From assembly GCA_005503065.1 (NCBI GenBank), contig SCOE01000010.1, positions 1 to 64,000 on the forward strand: a stretch of DNA of 64,000 nucleotides, given 5' to 3'. Positions 27,035 to 35,437 of the stretch are shown here, piece by piece. The notes under the pieces are model-generated. The model did not search any database and had not been told where the DNA came from. It saw only the letters and a program-made list of their open reading frames with translations. Position numbers and translations under genes: made by a program. Numbering within the stretch: the stretch's first letter is position 1; each line of letters begins with the position of its first letter. Source of the stretch: Comamonadaceae bacterium ALPHA2B (GTDB lineage Bacteria; Pseudomonadota; Gammaproteobacteria; Burkholderiales; Burkholderiaceae_C).

Positions 27035-27346
27035 TCAGGCGCCGGGCATCGCCGCGCCGCACTGCCAGCAGCGCTCGAACCCACCTTCGACGAATTCGCC
27101 GCACGCGCAGTGCCACTGCCGCTGCCGCTGCGGCGGATGCTGCAGCGCATGCAGCAGGCGGCGCGCACGCTCGAACTGCGCGTCGTCGTCGATCCAGATC
27201 TCGGGCAGGCACTGGTCCGGGGGCAACTGGCCGGCCACGGCGCAGAGGAACTCGCGCTGCACCGACGCGCCCACGCCCTCGCTGCGCAGCACGTCGGCCC
27301 ACAGCGTCGCGATCGCGAGGTTGGGGGCTTGGGCGAGGCGGCGCAT
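27035..27346 (-). CDS. DUF2007-type protein with C-terminal zinc ribbon
   Basis: A 103-residue protein. The N-terminal 70 residues (LAIATLWADVLRSEGVGA ... LPEIWIDDDAQFERARRLL) match the DUF2007 putative signal-transducing domain, a small ferredoxin-like fold. The C-terminus adds two cysteine pairs (HCACGE and RCWQCGAA) that look like a zinc ribbon. Function unknown. It is convergent with yaeQ and its start lies 15 bases after the stop of the upstream DUF3717 gene, so the two are probably co-transcribed. Confidence 0.75.
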   Translation of the reverse strand: MRRLAQAPNLAIATLWADVLRSEGVGASVQREFLCAVAGQLPPDQCLPEIWIDDDAQFERARRLLHALQHPPQRQRQWHCACGEFVEGGFERCWQCGAAMPGA

Positions 27347-27361
27347 GCGGGCAGCGCGTTG

Positions 27362-27823
27362 TCAGGCTGGAGGCGTTTCGGGATCGGCCTCGGGGCCGGC
27401 GTCGGCGCGCGCGGCGTCGGCCTCGCGGGCCCGCTCGGCGTAGCGGTTGAAGCGCCAGGCCGTGTCTTCCATCGTGATGCGGCGCCAGGTCTGGCGCTTT
27501 TCCGCGGGCGTCATGGCGGGCCAGTGTTGCACCTCGTCGAAGCTGCGTCCACAGCCCTTGCACTCGTCGTCGCCCTGGCTGGTGGAGCAGATGGCGATGC
27601 AGGGGGTGTCGGGCGTGGTCTCGTACCACGCGAGCCAGGCGGCCCAGGCCTTGGCGGGGAAGCCGACCTCGTCGACCTCGTCCTCGCGATAGAACACCAT
27701 CAGCGCGTAGACCTCGGCCAGCGCCCGCACCTCGGGTGCGAGGGTGACGCCGTCGGGCGAGGGTTTCTTCTCGCGCCAGAAGTTGATGGCGGCCTCGATG
27801 TCGGTGATGTGGATGGCGGCCAT
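27362..27823 (-). CDS. DUF3717-DUF1289 two-domain protein
   Basis: A 153-residue protein combining two domains of unknown function. Residues 1-65 (IHITDIEAAINFWREK ... EVRALAEVYALMVFY) match DUF3717; residues about 75-125 (PCIAICSTSQGDDECKGC, PAMTPAEKRQTWRRI) match DUF1289, a small four-Cys zinc-binding module usually found as a separate protein. The tail is Ala/Glu-rich and unstructured. The ATG at 27823 was chosen because conservation starts there; the frame is open upstream through the dispersed repeat. Confidence 0.75.
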   Translation of the reverse strand: MAAIHITDIEAAINFWREKKPSPDGVTLAPEVRALAEVYALMVFYREDEVDEVGFPAKAWAAWLAWYETTPDTPCIAICSTSQGDDECKGCGRSFDEVQHWPAMTPAEKRQTWRRITMEDTAWRFNRYAERAREADAARADAGPEADPETPPA

Positions 27824-27917
27824 GGCAAGCGTGTCTCTCGAAGGGCCGGGGATGATAGTGCGCAGCCCGCGAGGCGAATGTCGGACCAATGCCCCGCGGA
27901 TGCCCAAGGGAATGGTT

Positions 27918-27979
27918 GCTATCAAAACAGTAGCTGTCTGCGCAATAACGGCGGGCATTTCGAGGCCTTTCCTCTTGAA
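27918..27979 (+). repeat. Dispersed GCTAT..TAGC repeat, copy 6
   Basis: GCTATCAAAACAGTAGC, then CTGCGCAATAACGGCGGGC, then GAGGCCTTTCCTCTTGAA. It lies in the 473-base gap between the DUF3717 gene and terC; the rest of that gap holds the riboswitch and the terC leader. Confidence 0.8.
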
Positions 27980-28024
27980 AGACCGTGTTGCCGAGGTTGT
28001 CAGAACCGAAACGCGAATGCTCTA

Positions 28025-28212
28025 ATCGCGGCCACGAAGGGGAGTAGCTCCCGCCCGCTGTCCACGCAGCGGGTATCGCCAGGTCGTCAATACGAAGCAG
28101 ATAACACTTCCGGCCTGTCGGGCGACGCGCGTCGCAGAGACAGCAGCGCGCACGCCGAGCAAGACCTTCGATTTGAACCCCCAAGGTTCGGTCGAAGGCT
28201 TGAGACAGATCC
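28025..28212 (+). promoter_or_regulatory. yybP-ykoY riboswitch (manganese-sensing) in the terC leader
   Basis: The conserved yybP-ykoY core is visible: GGGGAGTAGC (28039-28048), a CCCGC..GCGGG stem, then GTCGTCAATAC (28084-28094), and a closing long stem GCAAGACCTTCGA (28159-28171) paired with TCGAAGGCTTGA (28192-28203). These aptamers bind Mn2+ through the two conserved loops and turn on exporters (MntP, TerC/YkoY). It ends about 85 bases before the TerC start codon, the expected place. I recognised it by motif, not by covariance scoring. Confidence 0.85.
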
Positions 28213-28296
28213 TCCGGAACACCCGGCGCTTCAGTCCCACGTCGTTCCGACCGTCACCGGCCGGAATGAATCGAAACGCACTGGAGTGTTCTGCAC

Positions 28297-29034
28297 ATGG
28301 AACTGTTTTCTGCGCAGTGGCTGTCGGCCCTGCTTGCCATCATCCTGATCGACCTCGTCCTCGCGGGCGACAACGCGATCGTCATTGCGCTGGCCGCACG
28401 CGGCCTGCCCTCGCACCTGCAGAAGAAGGCCATCGTCTGGGGCACGGTGGGTGCCATCGTCGTGCGCTCGGTCATGACGATCGGCGTGGTGTGGCTGCTC
28501 AAGATCCCCGGCCTGATGCTGGTCGGCGGCCTGGGCCTGCTGTACATCGCCTGGAAGCTGCTGGCCGACACGCACTCGGACGAGGAAAGCCACGGCCCGG
28601 GCGCGACGACCTTCTGGGGTGCGATGAAGACCATCGTGATCGCCGATGCGCTGATGGGCATCGACAACGTGCTGGGCGTGGCCGGCGCCGCGCACGGCGA
28701 CTTCACGCTGGTGGTGCTGGGCCTCCTGATCAGCGTGCCGATCGTGGTCTTCGGCAGCACCCTGGTGCTCAAGCTCGTGCAGCGCTTCCCGGTGATCATC
28801 CAGCTCGGTGCCGCGGTGCTCGCCTTCACGGCCGGCAAGATGATCGTCAACGAGAAGCTGCTGGCCCCGTGGTTCGCGGGCGACGCGCCGGCCAACCAGG
28901 CCGCCTACTGGGGCGTGTGCGTGCTGGCGATCGTCGGCGTGCTCACGGCCGGCTGGCTCACCAACCGCCGCAAGCCGGGCTCGGAGCGCATCGAGCAGGC
29001 GGAAGTGGCAGCGCGGGTGAACCCGATTGACTGA
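28297..29034 (+). CDS. TerC-family integral membrane protein, probable Mn2+ exporter
   Basis: A 245-residue protein with about seven to eight membrane spans. Family metal-site motifs: LVLAGDNAIVIALAAR in the first span and ADALMGIDNVLGVAGAA in the middle, both with the acidic residue inside the membrane. It is of the YkoY/YjbE branch. Relatives in Bacillus (MeeF/MeeY) and E. coli (Alx) handle manganese, and the yybP-ykoY riboswitch upstream strongly supports control by, and export of, manganese. A small membrane-anchored protein gene follows 46 bases downstream. Confidence 0.9.
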   Translation: MELFSAQWLSALLAIILIDLVLAGDNAIVIALAARGLPSHLQKKAIVWGTVGAIVVRSVMTIGVVWLLKIPGLMLVGGLGLLYIAWKLLADTHSDEESHGPGATTFWGAMKTIVIADALMGIDNVLGVAGAAHGDFTLVVLGLLISVPIVVFGSTLVLKLVQRFPVIIQLGAAVLAFTAGKMIVNEKLLAPWFAGDAPANQAAYWGVCVLAIVGVLTAGWLTNRRKPGSERIEQAEVAARVNPID

Positions 29035-29080
29035 TTCCGCATCCCACGTTTTCATCCACTGACGGAAGAAGGAGCGACCC

Positions 29081-29545
29081 ATGGACAAGATCATTCTCTT
29101 TGTCGACGACGCCGCCTACGCGCGCGAGCACCTGCAGCGGCTCGCGCCGGCGGGGGACAGCACCGGGTCGCGGCACTGGGTGCTGGTGGCCTGCGCTCCG
29201 CGCATGACGCACCGCATCAGCAAGTGGGTCAGCCACAGCGCCCGCGAGAACTGGCGCGCCAAGTGGTTCGCCCGCGCCCAGGAGGCGCTGGTGCCGGCCC
29301 TGGCGCACGGCGGCGCCAAGGTGACCGCCGTGCTGGCCAAGGGCCCGCTGACCGAACTCACGCAACGCCTCCAGCTGGAGCACGGCACGGCCCAGGTGGT
29401 CGATGCGCGCCGGCCCAAGGTGGGCGTCGACCTGGAGCCGGTGGTGCAAGGCAGGACGCCGGCCGGCCAGTCGGGCTGGGCCCTGCCCGGCGCGGTCATG
29501 GGCATGGGCGCACTGCTGGTGCTGGCCAACGAGCTGGCCGAATGA
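29081..29545 (+). CDS. Small protein with C-terminal membrane span, unknown
   Basis: A 154-residue protein I do not recognise. It opens like a nucleotide-binding alpha/beta fold (MDKIILFVDDAAYAREHL), contains a basic middle (RENWRAKWFARAQEALVPAL) and ends in a hydrophobic helix (GWALPGAVMGMGALLVLANE). A distant universal-stress-protein-like fold is possible. AGAAGGAGCG lies eight bases before the ATG. It follows terC and precedes a terminator, so it is probably the second gene of the riboswitch-controlled unit and may be linked to manganese handling (inference). Confidence 0.75.
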   Translation: MDKIILFVDDAAYAREHLQRLAPAGDSTGSRHWVLVACAPRMTHRISKWVSHSARENWRAKWFARAQEALVPALAHGGAKVTAVLAKGPLTELTQRLQLEHGTAQVVDARRPKVGVDLEPVVQGRTPAGQSGWALPGAVMGMGALLVLANELAE

Positions 29546-29586
29546 GCCAGTGAAGCGCGCGCGCACTGGCGAGCGCTGAAGCCACA

Positions 29587-29622
29587 CCCGCCGCAGGGCT
29601 CGCGCCCCGCGGCGTTTTTCTT
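29587..29622 (+). terminator. Rho-independent terminator after the terC unit
   Basis: CCGCCGCAGGG-CTCG-CGCCCCGCGGCG hairpin (imperfect stem) followed by TTTTTCTTT, 45 bases after the stop of the small membrane protein gene. Confidence 0.7.
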
Positions 29623-29669
29623 TGTGCGCCGTCGTCCCCGCGGTGCCGGCACGGCGCTATGCTGGCGCC

Positions 29670-30023
29670 ATGCGACTGATCCTCAAATGGCTCCTGAGCG
29701 CGCTGGCCCTGCTGGCGGTGTCGTACCTCTACGGCGGCGTGCAGGTCACCAGCTTCACCCATGCGCTGATCGCCGCGGCGGTGATCGGCCTGCTCAACAT
29801 GGTGGTGCGGCCGGTGCTGGTGGTGCTGACGCTGCCTGTCACCATCGTCACGCTGGGGCTGTTCCTGTTCGTCATCAACGCGCTGCTCTTCTGGGCCGCC
29901 TCGGGGCTGTTGAGCGGCTTCCACGTCAACGGGTTCCTGGCGGCGCTGCTCGGCTCGCTCCTGTACTCGCTGCTGGGCGTGGTGATCGAATCGGCACTGG
30001 GCGGCCTGTTCGCCCGGCGCTGA
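29670..30023 (+). CDS. Phage holin family 4-like (PF04020) membrane protein
   Basis: A 117-residue, four-span membrane protein. The conserved block AAAVIGLLNMVVRPVLVVLTLPVTIVTLGLFLF-type sequence, with the NxxVRP and LPxT positions, identifies the PF04020 family. Despite the family name these are ordinary chromosomal proteins of unknown function in most bacteria, and nothing else here is phage-like. Single gene, convergent with the large synthetase gene; a GCCGGCC..GGCCGGC hairpin without T run lies between them. Confidence 0.85.
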   Translation: MRLILKWLLSALALLAVSYLYGGVQVTSFTHALIAAAVIGLLNMVVRPVLVVLTLPVTIVTLGLFLFVINALLFWAASGLLSGFHVNGFLAALLGSLLYSLLGVVIESALGGLFARR

Positions 30024-30036
30024 CACGCCGGCCCGG

Positions 30037-33000
30037 TCAGGCCGGCTGGGTGCTCTGCGGCCGCGCGATCTGGCGCATCGTCTCGAAGAGCAGGCGCCGC
30101 GGCGCCACGCGCCAGCCCAGGCGCTCCTCGATGGCCAGCACCGCGCGCATGGCCAGCAGCGAATGGCCGCCGAGGTCGAAGAAGTTGTCGCCCGGGCTCA
30201 CGTCCTCCACCCCCAGCAGCTCGCGCCAGATGGCGGCGACAGCGGCCTCCTCCTCGGTGGCCGGTACCTCTGCCGTGCTGCTCTCGCCTTCGGCGGATGC
30301 GGGCGAGGGTGCCGGCAGCGAAGCGCGATCGATCTTGCCATTGGGCAGCAGCGGCAGCGCAGGCAGCGGCACGATGTGCTGCGGGACCATGTACTCCGGC
30401 AACCGCAGGCGCAGATGCTCGCGCAGCGCCGTGGCATCGGCCTGCGGCTGGTCGCGCAGCACGGCGTAGGCCACGAGGCGCACGTCGTCCTCGCGCTCGC
30501 AGCGCGTGACGACCACGCACTGCGCCACGGCAGCATGCTCCTGGAGCACCGACTCGATCTCGCCCAGCTCGATGCGAAAGCCCCGCACCTTCACCTGGTG
30601 GTCCATGCGTCCCAGGTGCTCAAGCTGACCGTCGTGGCGCCAGCGGCAGCGGTCGCCCGTTCGGTACAGCCGGGCGCCCGGCCGGCCGCTGAAGGGGTCC
30701 GGGACGAAGCGTTCGGCCGTGAGCGCATCGCGCCCGTGGTAGCCCAGCGCCACGCCCGCGCCCCCGATGAAGGCCTCGCCCGGCACGCCGATGGGACAGG
30801 GACGCCCCTGCGGGTCGAGCACATGCACCTGCGTGTTGGCAATCGGCCGGCCGACCGCGATGCCGGCGTGCGGATCACGGACCCGCCAGCAGGTGGACCA
30901 CACCGTGGTCTCGGTCGGGCCGTACATGTTCCACAGTGCGCCGCAGCAGCCCAGCAGGCGCTCGGCCAGCGCGGCTGGCAGCGGTTCGCCGCCGACCAGC
31001 GCGCGGAAGGCCGGGCCGCCGGTCCAGCCGGTGTCCAGCAGCGCGCGCCAGGCCGACGGCGTGGCCTGCATGGCCGTGATTTCGTGGCGCTGGATCAAGA
31101 GGCCCAGCTGCCGAGGGTCCTGGACCTCCTCGCGGCTGGCGATCACCGCCTGCGCCCCCACGGCGAGCGGCAGCAGCAACTCCAGCACGGCGATGTCGAA
31201 GGACAGCGTGGTGACGGCCAGCAACCGGTCGCCGGCCTGCAGGCCCGGCGTGTTCGCCATGCTGGCGAGGAAGTTGACCACCGCCCGGTGCGGCACCGCC
31301 ACCCCCTTGGGCCGGCCGGTGGAGCCGGAGGTGTAGATGAGGTAGGCCGCGTCGTCGGGCCCGGCGTCGAGCGCATCGTCCGGCGGCAGCGGCCCGGCGC
31401 CGCCCATGGCAAGGAACGACGGCGAAGCGATGTCGACCACCGGCACGCCCGGCGCCCAGCCGTGAGAGCCCGCGCCGGCGCCGGCCGTCACCAGCGCGGT
31501 GGGCTGGGCGCCCGCGACCATGTGGGCAAGGCGCTCGTGCGGGAAGGCCGGATCGAGCGGCACGTAGGCCGCACCGGCCTTGAGCACCCCGAGCATGGCG
31601 ACCACCATATGCACGTCGCGCGGGCCGCAGAGCCCGACGCGGTGGCCGCGCGCGATACCGCGGTTGCGCAACAGTCGAGCCAGGGCGTTGGAGCGCGCCT
31701 CGAGTTCGCCGAAGCGCAGTTGCACGCCTCCTGCGTCGACCAGGGCGACCTCGTCGCGCCGGGCCCGGGCGCCGATTCCCAGTTGGGTATGGACCAGTGG
31801 CCGCGCCGGCAGCGGCGCGGCCGTGCCTTGCCAGCTACCGATCAGCGCCTGCTCCGCGGGCGAGAGGCCGTCGAGGGCCGAGATCGGCAGCGCGTCGCCG
31901 ACCTGCAGCAGGCCCTGCAGCAGCGTCAGGTAGTTGTCGAGCCACCGCCGCGCGGTGGCCGGCAGGAACAGATCGGTGGCGTATTCGATGTGGATGCGAT
32001 GCCCGAACTCGGTGTCGACGTGCAGCGAAAGATCGAATTGCGCCGCCGTGCGGTCGAGCTCGAATTCCTCGTAGCGGAAGGGCACGGCGGGCAGCGCGCC
32101 CAACGGCGCGTTGACGACGTTGAAGAGCACCCGCACCAGGCCGTCGGGCTGACGGGCGCGGCCGCGGTCCAGGGCCTCGACCAGCTCGTCGAAGGGCATG
32201 TCCTGATGGGCGAAGGCGCCGAGCGCAGTGCGACGCACTCGTTGCAGCAGCTCGCCCACCGTCGGATCTCCCGACAGGTCGGTGCGCAGCACCAGCGTGT
32301 TGACCATCGTCCCGACCAGCGATTCCGTGAGCAGCTCGTGGCGATTGGCGACCGGAACGCCGACCGCCACATCGAGCACCCCGGCCTGACGCGACAGCAG
32401 CAGCTGGAAGGCCGCGAGTAGCACCACGAAGGGTGTGGCCTGCGCCCGCACTGCCGCCGCCTGGACCGCCGCCCGCAGCTGCGGCGACAGCGGCACCGAG
32501 ACCTTGCTGCCGCGGAAGCTGGGGCGCGCGGGCCGAGGAAAGTCGGTGGGCAGCAGCAGCGGCTGCAGGGCCGACAGGCGCGTCAGCCAGTAGTCCCGCT
32601 GCGCAGTGCGTCGTTCGACCTGCGCTGGCGCGTGCTGGTGCAGGGCGTGATCGGCATACTGCACGGGCAGGGCCGGCAACTGCGGCGTCCGGCCGGCGGC
32701 CCACGCGGCCTCGCACAGGAACAGCTCGCGCAGCAGCACCATCAACGACCAGTTGTCGGTGATGGCATGGTGCTGCGACCAAAGGAAGGCATGGTCGTCG
32801 TCGGCCAGGCGCGCCAGCGTGGCCCGGTGCAACGGCGCCTGCCGCAGGTCGAAGGGCATCGCCGCACGCGCGCTCAGCAGCGCACGCGCTGCCGCCTCGC
32901 GGGCACCCGGCGGCGTGGCGCCCAGGTCGATGCGCTCAAAATGCAATGGCGCGGACGGCTCGACGACCTGCATCACCCGCCCTTGCTGCAGCGTGAGCCG

Positions 33001-35298
33001 CGTGCGCAGCGCTTCGTGCCGCTGCACGAGCAACTCCAGCGCGCGCACGAGGCGCTGCGCGTCCAGCGGGCCACGCAGGCGCAGCGCCAAGGCCACGTTG
33101 TAGGCCACACTCTGCGGATCGAACTGCTGCACCAGCCACATGCGCCGCTGCGACAGCGATGCCGGCGATGGCGCCGTGCGGGAAGCCGCGGGCAGCGCAC
33201 CGACATCGGGCGCCTCCTCCGGCAGGCGCTGGCGCAACTGCTGCGCAAGGCGCGCCACGGTGGGCTCGTCGAGCAGCACGTCCCAGGGCAGCTGCACGCC
33301 CCAGCGATGCTGGACGCGCGAGGCCACCTGCGTCAGCAGGAGCGACGTGCCTCCGAGCTCGATGAAATGGGTGTGGGTGTCGAAGCCTTCGCGCCCCAGC
33401 ACCTCGGCCCAGATGTGCCAGAGCGCGCGCTCGATGGGGTCCGCGGGCGAGCAACCCTCTCCAGCCCTCTCGTGAAGCACGGCCAGCGGTGCCAGCGTGC
33501 CGTCGAGCCAGGCCTGCCGGCAGCGCCGGCGCTGGATCTTGCCGCTGGAGGTGCGCGGCAGCGCACCGCCGCGCATCAGCGCCACCGCGTTCACGGGCAC
33601 CTCGTGCGTCTGTGCCACGGCGCGGCGGACGGCGTGCAGGATCGCGCTCTGTTCCTCGCTGGACGACGGCCGCCCGCGTGCTTCCACCAACACCACCGCC
33701 GCGTCGCCTTGCGGCGTGTCCACCGCGAAGGCGCAGGCGTAGCCGCCGGTGCGCAGCTGCGGGTGGGCCTGTTCGGCGGTCCACTCGATGTCCTGCGGGT
33801 AGAGGTTCTGGCCATGGACGATGAGCAGGTCCTTCAGCCGGCCCGTGACGAACAGCTCGCCGCCCTCCAGAAAACCGAGGTCGCCTGTGCGCAGGAAGGG
33901 GCCTTCGCCATCCGCGCGCCGGGCCTGGAAGGTGGCCGCGCTGTCTGCGGGGCGATTCCAGTAGCCAGCACCCACGGCCGCGGAGCGCACCCAGATTTCG
34001 CCGACGCGATTCGCGGGACATTCGAGGCCGGTGGCCGGGTCGACGACGCTCAGCGTCACGCCTTGCAGGGCCGGGCCGCAGCTCACGACGGAACGCACCG
34101 TCGCGGCGGGGGCGGAAGGTGAAGCCGCGACGACCTCGTGCCGGTGGAGGGCATTGGCGTCGAGCCTCAGCGATCGCGCCGGCACGTGGATCGGACACCA
34201 GGACACGCCGAGCACCGATTCGGCCAGCCCATAGGCCGGCGCGAACACGCTGGGATCCAATCCCGAAGCGCTGAAGGCCTCCAGCAGTCGTCCAGCGGTG
34301 CTGGCGCGGATCGGCTCCGCCCCGCAGTGGAGCGAGACCAGGCTGTCGAGGCGCCCGGACCATGCCGTGTCGGCGTGCTGGCGCAGGCAGGCGGCGTACG
34401 CCGACTCCGGCGCGCCCGTGTGGGTGATGGCGAACGCGCCGACCGCATCCAGCCAGCGCAGTGGCCGGCGGAGGAAGGTCAAGGGCGACATCAGCCAGGT
34501 CGGCACGCCGTGAGCGAAAGGCAGCAGGATGCCCGACACCAAGCCGTAGTCGTGGAAGTGGGGCATCCAGTTGAGGAAACGGGAGTCAGGCTGTACCCCG
34601 AAAGCCGCGCCGAGCATGTCGAGGTTGGCCAGCACGTGGGAATGGCTGAGGCACACGCCGCGCGGCTCGGTGGTGGAGCCCGAGGTGTACTGCAGGTACG
34701 CCAGCGCGCCTGCGCCCACCGTTGGCAGCGCAGCGGTGGACGCGGCGCTTGCCAGCGTCTGCGGTGTCTCCCATCGCGTCCCCGCAGTGCCGAAGGCGTG
34801 CTGCATCGCGGACAGGGCCGTGGCGTCGCACAGGCCCAGCGCGGCCGCCGCATCCCGGGCAATGCCCTGCAGCCGGGGCAACCCGCGCTGCAGACGCGCC
34901 GCGTCGAGCGCGGGAACCGGCACGGCCACCCGGCCCGCGAGCAGGCAGGCCCAGAAGGCACGCACGAAATCCAGGCCGGGACGCAGCGCCACCAGCACGC
35001 GCTCGCCAGGCTGCCCGCATGCCGCCAGGCGCTGCGCCAGCACGACCGACTGCTGGTGCAGCGCCGCGAAGCTGAGTTGATCGGTGATCGACAGGTCGTC
35101 GGCCACCCAGCTGACAGCCGGCGCGGCGCCGTCCCCGGCGCATCGCGCATGGAAAAGATCGACCAGGGTGGCAACAGGGCGGACGGCGGTCGGATCCGAC
35201 CGCGGCACAACGGCGGAAGGGGGCACGGTCAAATGAGGAAGTTGTAAGGCCCGATGGGCGGGCCCCTCCCTGCACGTGATCGAGAGCGGATGGAACAT
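30037..35298 (-). CDS. FAAL-PCP-C-A-PCP nonribosomal lipopeptide synthetase, predicted N-acylglycine
   Basis: A 1753-residue assembly line. Domains in order: fatty acyl-AMP ligase (about 30-600: YLQYTSGSTTEPRG, RTGDLGFL, KDLLIVHGQNLYPQDIEW), carrier 1 (about 615-690, FIELGGTSLL), condensation (about 705-1150, HHAITDN near 844), adenylation (about 1180-1665, YTSGSTGRPKG, YRTGDR, NGKIDR) and carrier 2 (about 1675-1750, FFDLGGHSLL). The pocket residues I read against GrsA are D-I-L-Q-V-G-M-V-W-K, close to the glycine code DILQLGLIWK. So a fatty acid would be activated, loaded and joined to glycine. There is no thioesterase or reductase domain and no flanking biosynthetic gene, export gene or phosphopantetheinyl transferase in the window. 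Release mechanism and product are unknown. Confidence 0.9.
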   Translation of the reverse strand: MFHPLSITCREGPAHRALQLPHLTVPPSAVVPRSDPTAVRPVATLVDLFHARCAGDGAAPAVSWVADDLSITDQLSFAALHQQSVVLAQRLAACGQPGERVLVALRPGLDFVRAFWACLLAGRVAVPVPALDAARLQRGLPRLQGIARDAAAALGLCDATALSAMQHAFGTAGTRWETPQTLASAASTAALPTVGAGALAYLQYTSGSTTEPRGVCLSHSHVLANLDMLGAAFGVQPDSRFLNWMPHFHDYGLVSGILLPFAHGVPTWLMSPLTFLRRPLRWLDAVGAFAITHTGAPESAYAACLRQHADTAWSGRLDSLVSLHCGAEPIRASTAGRLLEAFSASGLDPSVFAPAYGLAESVLGVSWCPIHVPARSLRLDANALHRHEVVAASPSAPAATVRSVVSCGPALQGVTLSVVDPATGLECPANRVGEIWVRSAAVGAGYWNRPADSAATFQARRADGEGPFLRTGDLGFLEGGELFVTGRLKDLLIVHGQNLYPQDIEWTAEQAHPQLRTGGYACAFAVDTPQGDAAVVLVEARGRPSSSEEQSAILHAVRRAVAQTHEVPVNAVALMRGGALPRTSSGKIQRRRCRQAWLDGTLAPLAVLHERAGEGCSPADPIERALWHIWAEVLGREGFDTHTHFIELGGTSLLLTQVASRVQHRWGVQLPWDVLLDEPTVARLAQQLRQRLPEEAPDVGALPAASRTAPSPASLSQRRMWLVQQFDPQSVAYNVALALRLRGPLDAQRLVRALELLVQRHEALRTRLTLQQGRVMQVVEPSAPLHFERIDLGATPPGAREAAARALLSARAAMPFDLRQAPLHRATLARLADDDHAFLWSQHHAITDNWSLMVLLRELFLCEAAWAAGRTPQLPALPVQYADHALHQHAPAQVERRTAQRDYWLTRLSALQPLLLPTDFPRPARPSFRGSKVSVPLSPQLRAAVQAAAVRAQATPFVVLLAAFQLLLSRQAGVLDVAVGVPVANRHELLTESLVGTMVNTLVLRTDLSGDPTVGELLQRVRRTALGAFAHQDMPFDELVEALDRGRARQPDGLVRVLFNVVNAPLGALPAVPFRYEEFELDRTAAQFDLSLHVDTEFGHRIHIEYATDLFLPATARRWLDNYLTLLQGLLQVGDALPISALDGLSPAEQALIGSWQGTAAPLPARPLVHTQLGIGARARRDEVALVDAGGVQLRFGELEARSNALARLLRNRGIARGHRVGLCGPRDVHMVVAMLGVLKAGAAYVPLDPAFPHERLAHMVAGAQPTALVTAGAGAGSHGWAPGVPVVDIASPSFLAMGGAGPLPPDDALDAGPDDAAYLIYTSGSTGRPKGVAVPHRAVVNFLASMANTPGLQAGDRLLAVTTLSFDIAVLELLLPLAVGAQAVIASREEVQDPRQLGLLIQRHEITAMQATPSAWRALLDTGWTGGPAFRALVGGEPLPAALAERLLGCCGALWNMYGPTETTVWSTCWRVRDPHAGIAVGRPIANTQVHVLDPQGRPCPIGVPGEAFIGGAGVALGYHGRDALTAERFVPDPFSGRPGARLYRTGDRCRWRHDGQLEHLGRMDHQVKVRGFRIELGEIESVLQEHAAVAQCVVVTRCEREDDVRLVAYAVLRDQPQADATALREHLRLRLPEYMVPQHIVPLPALPLLPNGKIDRASLPAPSPASAEGESSTAEVPATEEEAAVAAIWRELLGVEDVSPGDNFFDLGGHSLLAMRAVLAIEERLGWRVAPRRLLFETMRQIARPQSTQPA

Positions 35299-35437
35299 TC
35301 GCGGCTGCTCTCGAACCGGGCGAATGGGCAGATGTTAATGCCTAAGTTCTAGTTTTTTGTCGGATGCGGCGCTGCGGGGGCGTGAGATATGGCATGAACC
35401 CGGCCGCGAGGTGCAGGGGCGAGCGCCTACTCTGCGC

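Noticed and set aside
27824-27958. Extended N-terminus of the DUF3717 protein through the dispersed repeat as a third repeat-derived signal peptide
   Set aside because: The translated extension is hydrophobic but the conserved domain is a cytoplasmic-type zinc protein and starts cleanly at the ATG at 27823.
29670-30023. Holin-family protein as sign of a prophage
   Set aside because: PF04020 proteins are common chromosomal membrane proteins; no other phage gene, integrase or att site is nearby.
30025-30048. GCCGGCC..GGCCGGC hairpin as bidirectional terminator
   Set aside because: Seven-base stem but no T run on either strand and it overlaps the synthetase stop region; too weak to call.
30163-32421. 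752-codon plus-strand ORF opposite the synthetase
   Set aside because: Shadow of the FAAL-NRPS gene; the minus strand has all catalytic motifs.
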